64,000 nt of DNA from a virus: the IMG/VR virus record IMGVR_UViG_3300020437_000003, positions 62,001 to 126,000 of that record, one strand, 5' to 3'. A model generated the notes under the pieces. The model saw nothing but the letters and a program-made list of their open reading frames with translations. It ran no database searches and had not been told where the DNA came from. Positions 8,380 through 16,251 of this stretch are shown here, piece after piece; position 1 is the first letter of the stretch; each line of letters opens with the position of its first letter. The translations under genes were made by a program, and so were the position numbers.

Positions 8380-8982
8380 ATGGGTAAGAAATTATTAAGA
8401 GAATTTTACGAACTTTGCGAGGGCGGTGTTTGCCAAGATTTACTAACCGAGGCTGAAAAGCGATTTGTTTCCGAAGGCGGTATGATTCTTTCAGGAATTA
8501 TGCAAATGTGTGAAACATTAAACGGTAATGGTCGGGTCTATACAAGACCGGTCCTTGAAAGAGAAGTCAAAAAGTATCAACAACTCGTTGAGCAAAACAG
8601 AGCTTTGGGTGAATTAGATCATCCTGATAAAGTTGAAGTATCACTTGAAAAAGTGTCTCACAAGGTCAATGAAATATGGATGGATGGTAACAAGGTAATG
8701 GGCAAGATTCAAGTCCTTGAAACACCGGCTGGTAAAACATTGCGTGCATTAGTAGAGGGCGGATGCTCTATTGGAATATCATCTCGTGGAACTGGCTCTG
8801 TCACTGAGCGCAATGGTAAATCTATAGTGCAAGAAGATTTTGAGTTAGTATGTTTCGATGTGGTATCAGAGCCATCAACTCCCGGTGCATTTATGATGCG
8901 AGAAGCAAAAGAGTTTGGACTGAAGGAAGGAAAGCAATCTAAAATCAATCAACTTATCGATGAGGTTTTAGATAAAAATTAA
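8380..8982 (+). CDS. Prohead core protease (gp21-like serine protease)
   Basis: This 200-residue protein carries the motif set of T4 gp21-type prohead proteases, which cleave scaffold, capsid and core proteins after (I/L)-x-E during maturation. Visible are NGNGRVY near residue 50, LDHPD with catalytic His81, GISSRG with the catalytic Ser at 134 or 135, and CFDVVSEPSTPGAF with probable Asp160. It is close to the usual family length. An AAGGA ribosome site lies about 8 bases before the ATG. Neighbouring genes are portal upstream and core-type proteins downstream, matching T4 head gene order. Confidence 0.9.
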   Translation: MGKKLLREFYELCEGGVCQDLLTEAEKRFVSEGGMILSGIMQMCETLNGNGRVYTRPVLEREVKKYQQLVEQNRALGELDHPDKVEVSLEKVSHKVNEIWMDGNKVMGKIQVLETPAGKTLRALVEGGCSIGISSRGTGSVTERNGKSIVQEDFELVCFDVVSEPSTPGAFMMREAKEFGLKEGKQSKINQLIDEVLDKN

Positions 8983-8991
8983 GAGAGTATA

Positions 8992-9381
8992 ATGAAAAAA
9001 TCAGAATTAAAAAAAGTTATCAAGCCACTCGTAAAAGAGTGCATTCATGAAGTTCTTATAGAAGAAGGGCTTTTGTCTAATGTTGTTTCTGAAGTAGTTA
9101 AGGGTGTGGGAGCCGCCCCTATTGTTGAAAGCAAAGAGCCCCCTAGGCAAATAGTTAGAGAGCCTAACAATACTAAATTGAAAGAACAACGTAAGAAATT
9201 AATGGATGCAATCAATAAAGATGCTTTCAATGGTGTAGACTTATTTGAAGGAACTACACCTGCCCCTGCTCAGCGTGAACAGGCTGCTGGTGCCGTCGAT
9301 TTAGGCGATCCTAGTGACGCCGGTGTTGATATTAGTTCTATTTTAGGTAAGTCATCTAAAATATGGGAAAGATTAAAGTAG
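8992..9381 (+). CDS. Small prohead-core-like protein
   Basis: A 129-residue protein directly after the protease. The N-terminal 30 residues (MKKSELKKVIKPLVKE and onward to IEE) form a Lys/Glu amphipathic helix reminiscent of the other capsid-targeting-like N-termini here. The middle is charged and the C-terminal third is Ala/Pro/Asp-rich and probably disordered, ending in SKIWERLK. Small helical charged proteins beside gp21 in T4 (gp67, gp68) are prohead core components cut by the protease. That role fits but is inferred from position and composition. Confidence 0.55.
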   Translation: MKKSELKKVIKPLVKECIHEVLIEEGLLSNVVSEVVKGVGAAPIVESKEPPRQIVREPNNTKLKEQRKKLMDAINKDAFNGVDLFEGTTPAPAQREQAAGAVDLGDPSDAGVDISSILGKSSKIWERLK

Positions 9382-9387
9382 GTAATA

Positions 9388-9630
9388 ATGAAAAAGAAAT
9401 CACAAGTTGTCACAAAAAGATTTAACAATAGAGAAAGCAATGAAAGATTAATTCGTCGTTTTCTTAAAAAAGTAAAAAAAGAAAGAATTGTAGAGGAAGT
9501 TAGAGATAGAAAGCACTATGAGAAACCCTCCGTGAAAAAGAAGATTAAAAAAGAAAGAGCCCAGCGAGCACGTCTTAGAGAAGAAAGAAAAAAGCAAAGG
9601 GCGATAGAAAGACGGCGTAGAAAAATTTAG
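9388..9630 (+). CDS. rpsU: Ribosomal protein bS21 homologue
   Basis: An 80-residue, extremely basic protein. RFNNRESNERLIRRFLKK followed by KPSVKKK matches the plan of bacterial small-subunit protein bS21: an NES/alRRF helix, a second helix, the YEKPS turn, then a Lys/Arg-rich tail. bS21 sits near the anti-Shine-Dalgarno end of 16S rRNA and helps initiation. Virus-encoded bS21 is known from aquatic phages and may replace the host copy in ribosomes. Here it follows prohead genes by 6 bases, so it is probably expressed with head genes. The tail is somewhat longer than in many bacterial versions. Confidence 0.85.
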   Translation: MKKKSQVVTKRFNNRESNERLIRRFLKKVKKERIVEEVRDRKHYEKPSVKKKIKKERAQRARLREERKKQRAIERRRRKI

Positions 9631-9632
9631 TA

Positions 9633-9640
9633 ACTATTTA
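9633..9640 (+). promoter_or_regulatory. Candidate late promoter motif ACTATTTA
   Basis: ACTATTTA lies 32 bases before the virion gene at 9672, in the gap after bS21. It is one of about 14 similar sites in short gaps. Confidence 0.5.
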
Positions 9641-9671
9641 CAATGTAAAACAAATTTTAAGGAGTTTAATA

Positions 9672-10091
9672 ATGGCACTACAAAACTGGAATACAAGAGT
9701 TGGACTAAACAACGTCGGTTCCTATCAAGTTAGCGGAAAGCCGTTTGCAACAGGTTCGTGCTTGGCACCTGTTAGTGGTTCAAATACATTAAAAATAACA
9801 TTCCCTAAAGTCACCAAGTGGGTTCAAATTTCCCCTCACCAAGATCAACTTAATCGTGAACTTCGCGTTGCGTTTAGTCAAGATGGTTTACATAGAAACG
9901 AAAACTTTAGAGTTTATAGTAGTGGAAGTTTTACCGGCCCTCTAGATCTTAAAGTTAGCGAATTGCATTTTATGTCTGAAGATAGCAGCGCGTTCACTTT
10001 TGATATTGTTGCTGGTTTAACCAATATTGATGCTTCATCAGTCGAAACCGATGCCGGTCCAAACTGGAAAGGCTCTGACGGAGTAGGCTAG
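9672..10091 (+). CDS. Virion structural protein candidate
   Basis: A 139-residue protein rich in Ser, Gly, Asn and aromatic residues with predicted beta strands and no helix-rich part, the composition of small beta-sandwich virion proteins. It is preceded by an ACTATTTA motif at 9633 and an AAGGAG site, so it seems to begin a late transcript. It is followed 5 bases later by a fibre-like gene. It could be a head decoration or a tail or fibre component. I do not recognise the family. Confidence 0.55.
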   Translation: MALQNWNTRVGLNNVGSYQVSGKPFATGSCLAPVSGSNTLKITFPKVTKWVQISPHQDQLNRELRVAFSQDGLHRNENFRVYSSGSFTGPLDLKVSELHFMSEDSSAFTFDIVAGLTNIDASSVETDAGPNWKGSDGVG

Positions 10092-10095
10092 GCCC

Positions 10096-10809
10096 GTGGC
10101 AAATTTTGGATGGGCATATGTAAATTGCACCGATGAGAGTGAAGGTGCTGGACAAGCTGCAGGGCCAACGGGTTCTGTTCAGTTTTTAACTGGCCATAAT
10201 TCTACTCTTGGTGTAGCAGCACTTGTTTATCATACTGCTTCTGATACATCGTTGCATCCTTATTCGCCAAATACGCTGGTGCTATCAGGAAACCTTCTAG
10301 TCACTGGTTCAGTGTCAGCAAGTGTTTTTCATTATGAAGATATCACTAGGATTGATGCAACTGGTTCTACATTTTTTGGTAATACAAATGATGACACTCA
10401 CATGCGGACAGGCAGCTTGGTTGTTACAGAAGCCGGTGCCGGCCCAGCAACAAATTTTGTTTTAAGTGCTAGTGCAACTCAAAAGGTTGTTAGTGTCGCC
10501 GGCTTTGCTGGCGGCTATACTGCTGTTAGTGCAACACCGACAACACTGACACAAGGCAGTCATATATATGGCGTGACTAGAACCACAGCCACTACACTAG
10601 TATTTCCATCTGCCTCAGCGGTGCCGGTTGGGCTTACGTGGATAATCAAAGACGAAGTTCCTGCAAGAACTGGTGGTGGTAATAATATTACGTTAACCGG
10701 CACTGCTGGCGGTAATCAATTGTTTGATAATGAAGGAACATATGTTCTTACTGGTACTATGCCAGCGATTAGTGTGTATTCAAACGGGACAAACTGGTTT
10801 GTCTTCTAA
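10096..10809 (+). CDS. Fibre-like structural protein with shared C-terminal beta domain
   Basis: Starts with GTG at 10096, four bases after the previous stop. The 237-residue product is Thr/Ser/Gly-rich beta structure. The C-terminal 75 residues (from LVFPSASAVPVG to NGTNWFVF) have the same pattern as the ends of the proteins at 10829, 11699 and 13569: a hydrophobic P-s-x-x-x-G strand, a V/I-K-D/N/K strand, an ILTGT-type strand and an aromatic NGxxW/KY end. This looks like a repeated tip or trimerisation domain. A role in fibres or whiskers on the virion is inferred from composition. Confidence 0.6.
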   Translation: MANFGWAYVNCTDESEGAGQAAGPTGSVQFLTGHNSTLGVAALVYHTASDTSLHPYSPNTLVLSGNLLVTGSVSASVFHYEDITRIDATGSTFFGNTNDDTHMRTGSLVVTEAGAGPATNFVLSASATQKVVSVAGFAGGYTAVSATPTTLTQGSHIYGVTRTTATTLVFPSASAVPVGLTWIIKDEVPARTGGGNNITLTGTAGGNQLFDNEGTYVLTGTMPAISVYSNGTNWFVF

Positions 10810-10828
10810 TTAAAGAAGGAGACACCGC

Positions 10829-11578
10829 ATGGCAAAAAACTCTTTCACCGGCTCAGTAATTGCACCCTTATACTTTGGCCCGGGCAAAGATCAAGCCCCG
10901 GGAAATATTGTATCTGGTAATCTAAGCACGTCGGACGGTGCAGAAGTTATTAATGTTCCTAGAGTTGGTAATGCAACAAATAATGCCATAATAACAAATG
11001 TAGATGGTAATGCCAATACATTAACTTGTGAGTCTAATCTTACATTTGATGGTGAAACATTAAATGTTACTGGAGAAATTACGGCTAGCACAGGTATCTC
11101 TGCTTCATATCTAATGGGTGATGGCAGCCTCCTCACAGGCATCAGTGCTGGTGGGGGTGGGAATGCTAATGCTCAAGGACCAGTCGGTGCACTTCAATTT
11201 CGCAATGACGCCGGAGCAGGCACAATTAGTGGCTCCAACAACCTTATTTTCAATAATAATATTTTACAGGTTTTTGGTGGCCTTAAACTTAACAGAAGAA
11301 ATGTAAATACCACTATAACGGCATCCACCACAGACTATTATATCGGCACTAACACTACCAATGGTGTGCTATCAATTAGACTACCTGATGCTGCTAATCT
11401 TTTAGATGGTCAAACCTATGTTGTGAAAGATGAGGCAGGTACAGCAGCATCCAATAACGTAACAATTTTAGCATCTGGTTCACAAACAATCGATGGTCAA
11501 AATTCAGTAATTTTGGAATCACCTTTTGCATCTATCCAGCTTTATTGTAACGGTGCAAATAAATACTTCATTACATAG
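10829..11578 (+). CDS. Fibre-like structural protein with shared C-terminal beta domain
   Basis: A 249-residue protein preceded by AAGGAG. Its N-terminal half has Ser/Thr/Asn-rich strands including an ITASTGISASYLMGDGS segment, similar to SASSFHGDGS in the protein at 14734, a repeat often seen in phage fibre shafts. A Gly-rich linker follows near residue 110. The C-terminal 80 residues match the shared domain (RLPDAANLLDGQTYVVKDE, then a TI-DGQ strand, ending CNGANKYFIT). It forms a cluster with neighbouring fibre-like genes. Which part of the virion it builds cannot be told from sequence alone. Confidence 0.6.
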   Translation: MAKNSFTGSVIAPLYFGPGKDQAPGNIVSGNLSTSDGAEVINVPRVGNATNNAIITNVDGNANTLTCESNLTFDGETLNVTGEITASTGISASYLMGDGSLLTGISAGGGGNANAQGPVGALQFRNDAGAGTISGSNNLIFNNNILQVFGGLKLNRRNVNTTITASTTDYYIGTNTTNGVLSIRLPDAANLLDGQTYVVKDEAGTAASNNVTILASGSQTIDGQNSVILESPFASIQLYCNGANKYFIT

Positions 11579-11598
11579 AAAAATACTACGCGGTACAT

Positions 11599-11606
11599 AC
11601 TATTTA
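11599..11606 (+). promoter_or_regulatory. Candidate late promoter motif ACTATTTA
   Basis: ACTATTTA lies in the 120-base gap before the large fibre gene at 11699. A T4-type TATAAATA is at 11665-11672, closer to the gene. Confidence 0.5.
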
Positions 11607-11664
11607 ATTGTGAGCGGTTTGCTATTTGTTCATACAAAATATGGATAGGTGTATCCCGTTCAGC

Positions 11665-11672
11665 TATAAATA
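11665..11672 (+). promoter_or_regulatory. T4-type late promoter element TATAAATA
   Basis: This exact match to the T4 late -10 element lies 27 bases before the ATG at 11699. A near copy, TATAAATG, is at 19702 before the gene after the capsid, but it abuts the ribosome site. Confidence 0.4.
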
Positions 11673-11680
11673 AAACTTAA

Positions 11681-11698
11681 AATGGAGGGTTTTTAAAC
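11681..11698 (+). promoter_or_regulatory. Strong ribosome-binding leader shared with the gene at 19723
   Basis: AATGGAGGGTTTTTAAAC sits directly before the ATG. An almost identical 17-base leader precedes the gene at 19723, differing by one T. Both genes appear highly expressed. Confidence 0.6.
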
Positions 11699-13243
11699 AT
11701 GGCTTACAAATTTCAATTCGGACAGGCAATCTTGTCCGGTGCTTTGGACCAAGAAGGTGACGTTCAAGTCAAGGCTCAAGACGGTTCCGTCAAGATCAAA
11801 CTTGATGACAACGGTATTATTTCTGGTTCTGGCAACTTTCAATTAAAGGGTGATCTCGTTATGTCAGAGGCCACTCGTATTAACGCTGCTGGTGCAGGTT
11901 CTTTCGTCGGTGTTGCTGCTGGTGGTGCAATCACTACCGCAACTGACATTGATGGTAGTGGTGATCTTACTATGGGCACTATTACTATGACTGGTTTTGC
12001 TGTCGATGCCGATGGTGATACCGCGCTTAAGTCTTTAGCTGTTGATAACAATTCAACTATTGGTTGTGATGCTGATACTGACATGATGACTTTTGCCGCT
12101 CAAACTTTGACTATTGCTAACGACGTTGACTTCAACGTTAATAAAGCAGGTGGTCTTCAGATTGCTGGTGCTGCAGTTACTTCAACTGCTGCAGAGCTTA
12201 ACTTTAACGATGGTGCTACTGCTGGTACCGCTGTTGCTTCTAAGACTGTTGTTCTTGATGCAAGCAAAGACATTGCTGGCTTAGGTCAGTTATCGGCTGT
12301 CGGTCTCAGTGGTTCGCTTCGCTTCTCGCTTGATGTTGAAGCTGACGGTGGTCTTGGAATGACACCATTCCAAAACAGTGCTAACGTTGCTGATCTTAAG
12401 ATTAGTGCTTCGTTCATGCCGGCTGCTGATGTTGCTGTCGCTGAAGATCAACTTATGATGCTTGATGCTGATGGTTCTGTTAAGCGTGAAAGCTTTGCTG
12501 ATTACGCTACTGCAATCGCTGGTGACGGTCTTGCTGCAACTTCTGGTGTTCTTTCTGTCGGTGTCGATGATTCGTCTATTGAGACTAACTCCGATGCTCT
12601 CAGAATTAAGGCTCTTGGTGTTACCAACGCTATGCTTGCTGGTTCAATCGCAGATAGCAAGCTTAACCAAATTACCACTGGTGATAAGGTTGCTGGTTCC
12701 GCTGTTCAGCTTGCTGGTACTACAGCATTAGAAGATGACTCTGGTTTAAAGCTTAAGGCTGCTACCGCAGGTGTTGGTCTTGCTATATCTTCTCAGGTTC
12801 TGAGTGTTGACCTCAACGAATTATCTGCTGCTGATATTGACGTTGCTGCCGACAGCATTGCTATTATTGACGCTAATGATGGCAATGCAAGTAAGAAAGA
12901 AAGCATTGCTGACCTTGTTGCTGGTATGGCTGGTGCTGGTCTCTCGGCTGCATCTGGACAACTTAGTGTTCAAGGCAACTCGGTTGCTATTGCAGTTGAT
13001 GGCTCCAACCTCTCGGAAGGTTATAACTTCGCTACTGGCTCTGCTGGTGGTACAGTTCTTCTTCCAGCTTCGCCATCTGTCGGTGATGTTGTCACAGTCA
13101 AGAACTCAACTTCTGGTATCCTTGTTGTTGCTCGCGGTGATGCGGGTCACGACATCGATGAACAGTCTGCTGTTGTTCTTGAGTCGCCACTTGCTGCTGT
13201 TACCTGTGTATACATGGTTGCAAACAAGTGGAAGATTGTGTAA
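11699..13243 (+). CDS. Large repetitive fibre-like virion protein
   Basis: A 514-residue protein made almost wholly of Ala/Gly/Ser/Asp/Val beta repeats. Segments such as TAAELNFNDGATAGTAVASK are typical of phage fibre shafts. The last 85 residues carry the shared C-terminal domain (VLLPASPSVGDVVTVKN to VANKWKIV). Codon use is strongly biased to GCT, GTT, CTT and GGT, unlike the fibre genes beside it, and the leader with AATGGAGGG is nearly identical to that of the gene after the capsid gene, so high expression is likely. A strong terminator follows at 13274. Confidence 0.65.
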   Translation: MAYKFQFGQAILSGALDQEGDVQVKAQDGSVKIKLDDNGIISGSGNFQLKGDLVMSEATRINAAGAGSFVGVAAGGAITTATDIDGSGDLTMGTITMTGFAVDADGDTALKSLAVDNNSTIGCDADTDMMTFAAQTLTIANDVDFNVNKAGGLQIAGAAVTSTAAELNFNDGATAGTAVASKTVVLDASKDIAGLGQLSAVGLSGSLRFSLDVEADGGLGMTPFQNSANVADLKISASFMPAADVAVAEDQLMMLDADGSVKRESFADYATAIAGDGLAATSGVLSVGVDDSSIETNSDALRIKALGVTNAMLAGSIADSKLNQITTGDKVAGSAVQLAGTTALEDDSGLKLKAATAGVGLAISSQVLSVDLNELSAADIDVAADSIAIIDANDGNASKKESIADLVAGMAGAGLSAASGQLSVQGNSVAIAVDGSNLSEGYNFATGSAGGTVLLPASPSVGDVVTVKNSTSGILVVARGDAGHDIDEQSAVVLESPLAAVTCVYMVANKWKIV

Positions 13244-13273
13244 TCTACCTTTTTCAACTTTGTTGAATCTTTT

Positions 13274-13306
13274 GGATGTCTCCCTTGTGGGGGCATCCTT
13301 TTTTTT
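13274..13306 (+). terminator. Rho-independent terminator after the fibre gene at 11699
   Basis: A 10-base-pair stem (13274-13283 with 13289-13298, some G.U pairs) is followed by eight T. It lies 30 bases after the stop of the fibre gene. Confidence 0.85.
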
Positions 13307-13308
13307 AT

Positions 13309-13316
13309 ACTACTTA
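13309..13316 (+). promoter_or_regulatory. Candidate late promoter motif ACTACTTA (variant)
   Basis: ACTACTTA directly follows the terminator T-run and lies 4 bases before the Smr gene start. If active, the message would be nearly leaderless. Confidence 0.4.
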
Positions 13317-13320
13317 TTGT

Positions 13321-13557
13321 GTGAAGGTTTTAGATTTACACGGAAAGACACACATTGAAGCACGTTATCTAGTTGAAGAGTTTATAATTTTAAATGAAAC
13401 TCCAATTAAGATTGTAACTGGTAATTCCGACCAAATGAAAATTATTGTCAAAGAAATAGTTGAAAAGCATCAGATGTATTATTTTCCAGAGCATTTCAGT
13501 AATTTTGGAGCCTACATAATACAAGACAAAACAATTAGTTCATCTATTTATGGTTGA
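13321..13557 (+). CDS. Smr-domain protein
   Basis: A 78-residue protein starting at GTG 13321: MKVLDLHGKTHIEA near the N-terminus and KIVTGNS in the middle match the LDxHG and (I/V)xTGxG signatures of the Smr (small MutS-related) domain, which in other proteins is a nicking endonuclease or RNA-binding module. The second signature reads TGNS rather than TGxG. The start has no visible Shine-Dalgarno site and lies only 5 bases after a candidate promoter motif (13309-13316), so the message may be leaderless. It sits alone among fibre genes, behind a terminator. Confidence 0.7.
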   Translation: MKVLDLHGKTHIEARYLVEEFIILNETPIKIVTGNSDQMKIIVKEIVEKHQMYYFPEHFSNFGAYIIQDKTISSSIYG

Positions 13558-13568
13558 GAGGGTTTGAA

Positions 13569-14702
13569 ATGGCATACAATGTTTTAAAAGGTAGTGTACA
13601 GGGTTCGGTTGATCAGCACGCAGATCAGGAGATTGGTGGTGTAAAAGTTTTTAAAAACACTGTCAGTGCAAGTGTATTCTGGGATACAGATGCACAAAGT
13701 CCTTGTGCAACTATGAAAGATGTTGCCATAAAAAGCATAAAAGGTAATGTAAATAATGGGTTAGTGATTTGTGATAAAGAGCACGGTGCGCGCACTCACC
13801 ATAACCTAACCTATAACCAAGATACAGAAACTTTAACTGCCAACACCATAGCGGCCAACACGTTTGTTGGTTCTGGTATTTATTTACAAGATATTCCCTC
13901 TGATGCATTTACAAGCCAAATAAATGCTAATTTTATAAATCACGGTTTAGGGTTGCAGAATGTTAGAGGTGTGCTGCAACTTAATACACACAATGGACTA
14001 TTATTAACTGATGAGGGTATAGGTGTTAATTTGTCACCGAACTCTGGTATTTCTGTTAAGTCAAACAAATTATCTATTGATCCTACTAATTTAGAGCCAA
14101 TTAATTCACAAGGCCAAAACTTGAGTGACAATGACTTAGTGATTGTTGGTGACATATCTAGAGGACAGCCTACTAGCACCACATTGTCTAATTTATATGA
14201 TTCATATATTAGAACAAAAGTTCCCCATCCAAGTGGCCAGCAAGGTAACTTACAATTTAGGGGAAAAAGAAATTTTGAATCGACAGACTCGCTGTCTTTT
14301 GACACAGAAAACAATGCATTAAACTTAAATGGTACTCTTAATGCGACTACAATTATCAATAAAGCCAAAATGATTTGTCAAGGTGCTGTTCATCACAATA
14401 TTACTAAAGTTAATTCTGAAACGTATAATGTCAACACTGCCGATTACACAATTATATGTGATGCACAAAAGAATCCTGTTAATGTAAATTTACCACCAGC
14501 ACAAAATAATATTGGAAGAGTTATCATTATTAAAAAAGCAGATTCAGGCAAAATCAAACTGACAGCCAATAAAGTTAATGTTGTTTGTGAAGATAGTAAA
14601 ATCGATTTAAACAATAGAACAGAAATCAAAATGAATTACTCTTCGAGAACTTTTCAATCCGATGGTGAAAACTGGTACATTATTGGCACCAAAGGAACTT
14701 GA
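13569..14702 (+). CDS. Fibre-like structural protein with shared C-terminal beta domain
   Basis: The ATG at 13569 follows GAGAGGG; a longer in-frame start at 13554 is unlikely because it would remove that site. The 377-residue product begins MAYNVLKGSVQGSVDQHAD, similar in style to the starts at 11699 and 14734 (MAY). The middle contains strand-turn repeats such as NGLLLTDEGIGVNLSPNSG. The C-terminal 80 residues carry the shared domain (NVNLPPAQNNIGRVIIIKK to DGENWYIIG). It is probably part of the same fibre or whisker group. The exact location in the particle is unknown. Confidence 0.6.
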   Translation: MAYNVLKGSVQGSVDQHADQEIGGVKVFKNTVSASVFWDTDAQSPCATMKDVAIKSIKGNVNNGLVICDKEHGARTHHNLTYNQDTETLTANTIAANTFVGSGIYLQDIPSDAFTSQINANFINHGLGLQNVRGVLQLNTHNGLLLTDEGIGVNLSPNSGISVKSNKLSIDPTNLEPINSQGQNLSDNDLVIVGDISRGQPTSTTLSNLYDSYIRTKVPHPSGQQGNLQFRGKRNFESTDSLSFDTENNALNLNGTLNATTIINKAKMICQGAVHHNITKVNSETYNVNTADYTIICDAQKNPVNVNLPPAQNNIGRVIIIKKADSGKIKLTANKVNVVCEDSKIDLNNRTEIKMNYSSRTFQSDGENWYIIGTKGT

Positions 14703-14704
14703 TT

Positions 14705-14712
14705 CCTATTTA
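14705..14712 (+). promoter_or_regulatory. Candidate late promoter motif CCTATTTA (variant)
   Basis: CCTATTTA lies 22 bases before the fibre gene at 14734, in the 31-base gap. Confidence 0.4.
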
Positions 14713-14733
14713 TAAACGAAGGAACCACTTAAC

Positions 14734-16158
14734 ATGGCATATAATAACAACAAAGGACCACAACACTCTGGAGATATTCAGTTTGAGGGCGATCCTGACG
14801 AAACAAAAATTGATTTTGAAGATGATACCATTAAACTTTTGACCGGTGGCTCTCAGCGTCTTGAAGTAATCAACACACATGTTTCTGCCTCAACTCCAAT
14901 TTCTGCCTCTTCGTTTCACGGTGATGGTTCACGTCTGCAAAATATTACTGGCTCTGGTGGAACTATGTCAGGCTGGACGCTTCAAGGAGATGCAGGTTCC
15001 AATCAGTCAATTACTGATGGCAATACAGTTGATATTGCTGGTGGTACAGGCATATCAACAACAGCGGCCGCTACAGATACCTTAACTATTAATCTTGATG
15101 ATACATCTGTCAGTGCTGGTTCTTATACATATACTTCTTTAACTGTTGATGCACAAGGTAGATTAACCGCTGCATCTAATGGCACCGCTCCGGCTCTTAC
15201 TAGTATTACAAATCAATCGGCTAACCGTGTAATTACCTCTGATGGTACCGGGCAAGCAAATGCCGAAGCTAATCTTACATTTAATGGAACAGTTTTATCT
15301 GTAACTGGTGATATTTCTGGCTCTAGTACCCTTCAAGCTGTTGGCGCCACCACTCTCGGTAACACTTTAAATGTTAGTGGTACTGTTCAAGCAGCCCAAG
15401 CAATCACAAGTTCCTTGGGAATGCATGTAACAGGCTCAACCCCAAGATTATCTATTGGAACTTTGGGAGGACATGGGCCAGCCGATGGAATGCTTTTTGT
15501 TAGACCGTCTGATGAAGCTGGGAATAATAGAGTTTTAGCTTTGTTCCAAGGAGCATCGAACGACGGACAACGAATTATTTTTGCTGTTACTGGCTCCGGT
15601 CAAGTTCTTGTGGGTGGTGGACATATCGATGGAGGCATACTTAGTGTAAGTGGCTCGACAGCAGAAACGCTGATCACAGCAAAGAGTGACTCACTCACCA
15701 ATGCTTTTCAGGTTGCTGGAAATGGTAACACAACCATATCAGGTTCATTAAGAGCTAAATCTTTACATATGACAAGTCACAAATTTGCACCCGGTGGATC
15801 TACTGCGCACTTTGTAAGATTTGATACGAATGGTTCTGATGCAGTGCAGAATGATAATAATAAATTAGTGGCACCATTTTCTGGAAAGCTTATTAAAGTT
15901 GTTGCTAGAGCAACATCAGCACCCGGAAGCACAGTTATTGGTTTGCACAGTAATGTAGACGGTGCACAAAATGTTAGCAGCACATCTACTGAAGACATAA
16001 CAGTTAATATGGCAAGCGCTAATACAACATATACCTTTAACTTTACAGATACTGCAAACTATGGCCCGGGCGACATTGTTGGCGTTAAATTTAATCCAAC
16101 TAGCAACCCCGGAACAGTGACTCTCACCTCTGTCTGGGAATTTGATCAAAATTCATAG
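14734..16158 (+). CDS. Fibre-like virion protein with distinct C-terminal domain
   Basis: A 474-residue protein behind a CTATTTA motif at 14705 and a GAAGG site. Residues 1-60 resemble a virion-attachment start (GDIQFEGDPDETKIDFED), followed by SASSFHGDGSRLQNITGSGGT and long Ser/Thr/Gly shaft repeats. Unlike its neighbours it lacks the shared terminal domain and ends with about 120 residues of a different beta-sandwich (from APGGSTAHFVRF to SVWEFDQNS). That swap suggests a different tip function such as receptor binding, which is inference. The next gene begins the scaffold and capsid module. Confidence 0.6.
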   Translation: MAYNNNKGPQHSGDIQFEGDPDETKIDFEDDTIKLLTGGSQRLEVINTHVSASTPISASSFHGDGSRLQNITGSGGTMSGWTLQGDAGSNQSITDGNTVDIAGGTGISTTAAATDTLTINLDDTSVSAGSYTYTSLTVDAQGRLTAASNGTAPALTSITNQSANRVITSDGTGQANAEANLTFNGTVLSVTGDISGSSTLQAVGATTLGNTLNVSGTVQAAQAITSSLGMHVTGSTPRLSIGTLGGHGPADGMLFVRPSDEAGNNRVLALFQGASNDGQRIIFAVTGSGQVLVGGGHIDGGILSVSGSTAETLITAKSDSLTNAFQVAGNGNTTISGSLRAKSLHMTSHKFAPGGSTAHFVRFDTNGSDAVQNDNNKLVAPFSGKLIKVVARATSAPGSTVIGLHSNVDGAQNVSSTSTEDITVNMASANTTYTFNFTDTANYGPGDIVGVKFNPTSNPGTVTLTSVWEFDQNS

Positions 16159-16210
16159 CAGTTAGTTAATAAATAATGAATGATTAAAATGGCTTTCCGT
16201 CCATAATAAT

Positions 16211-16218
16211 ACTATTTA
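16211..16218 (+). promoter_or_regulatory. Candidate late promoter motif ACTATTTA
   Basis: ACTATTTA lies 34 bases before the scaffold gene at 16252, in a 93-base gap that holds no gene. Confidence 0.5.
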
Positions 16219-16251
16219 TTTCTGAATTATTGTCAATTTAGGAGTAAATTC

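Noticed and set aside
11579-11698. tRNA or small RNA gene in the largest gaps (also 19582-19722 and 23365-23483)
   Set aside because: No cloverleaf or CCA-type end can be found; the gaps hold terminators, promoter motifs and ribosome sites only.
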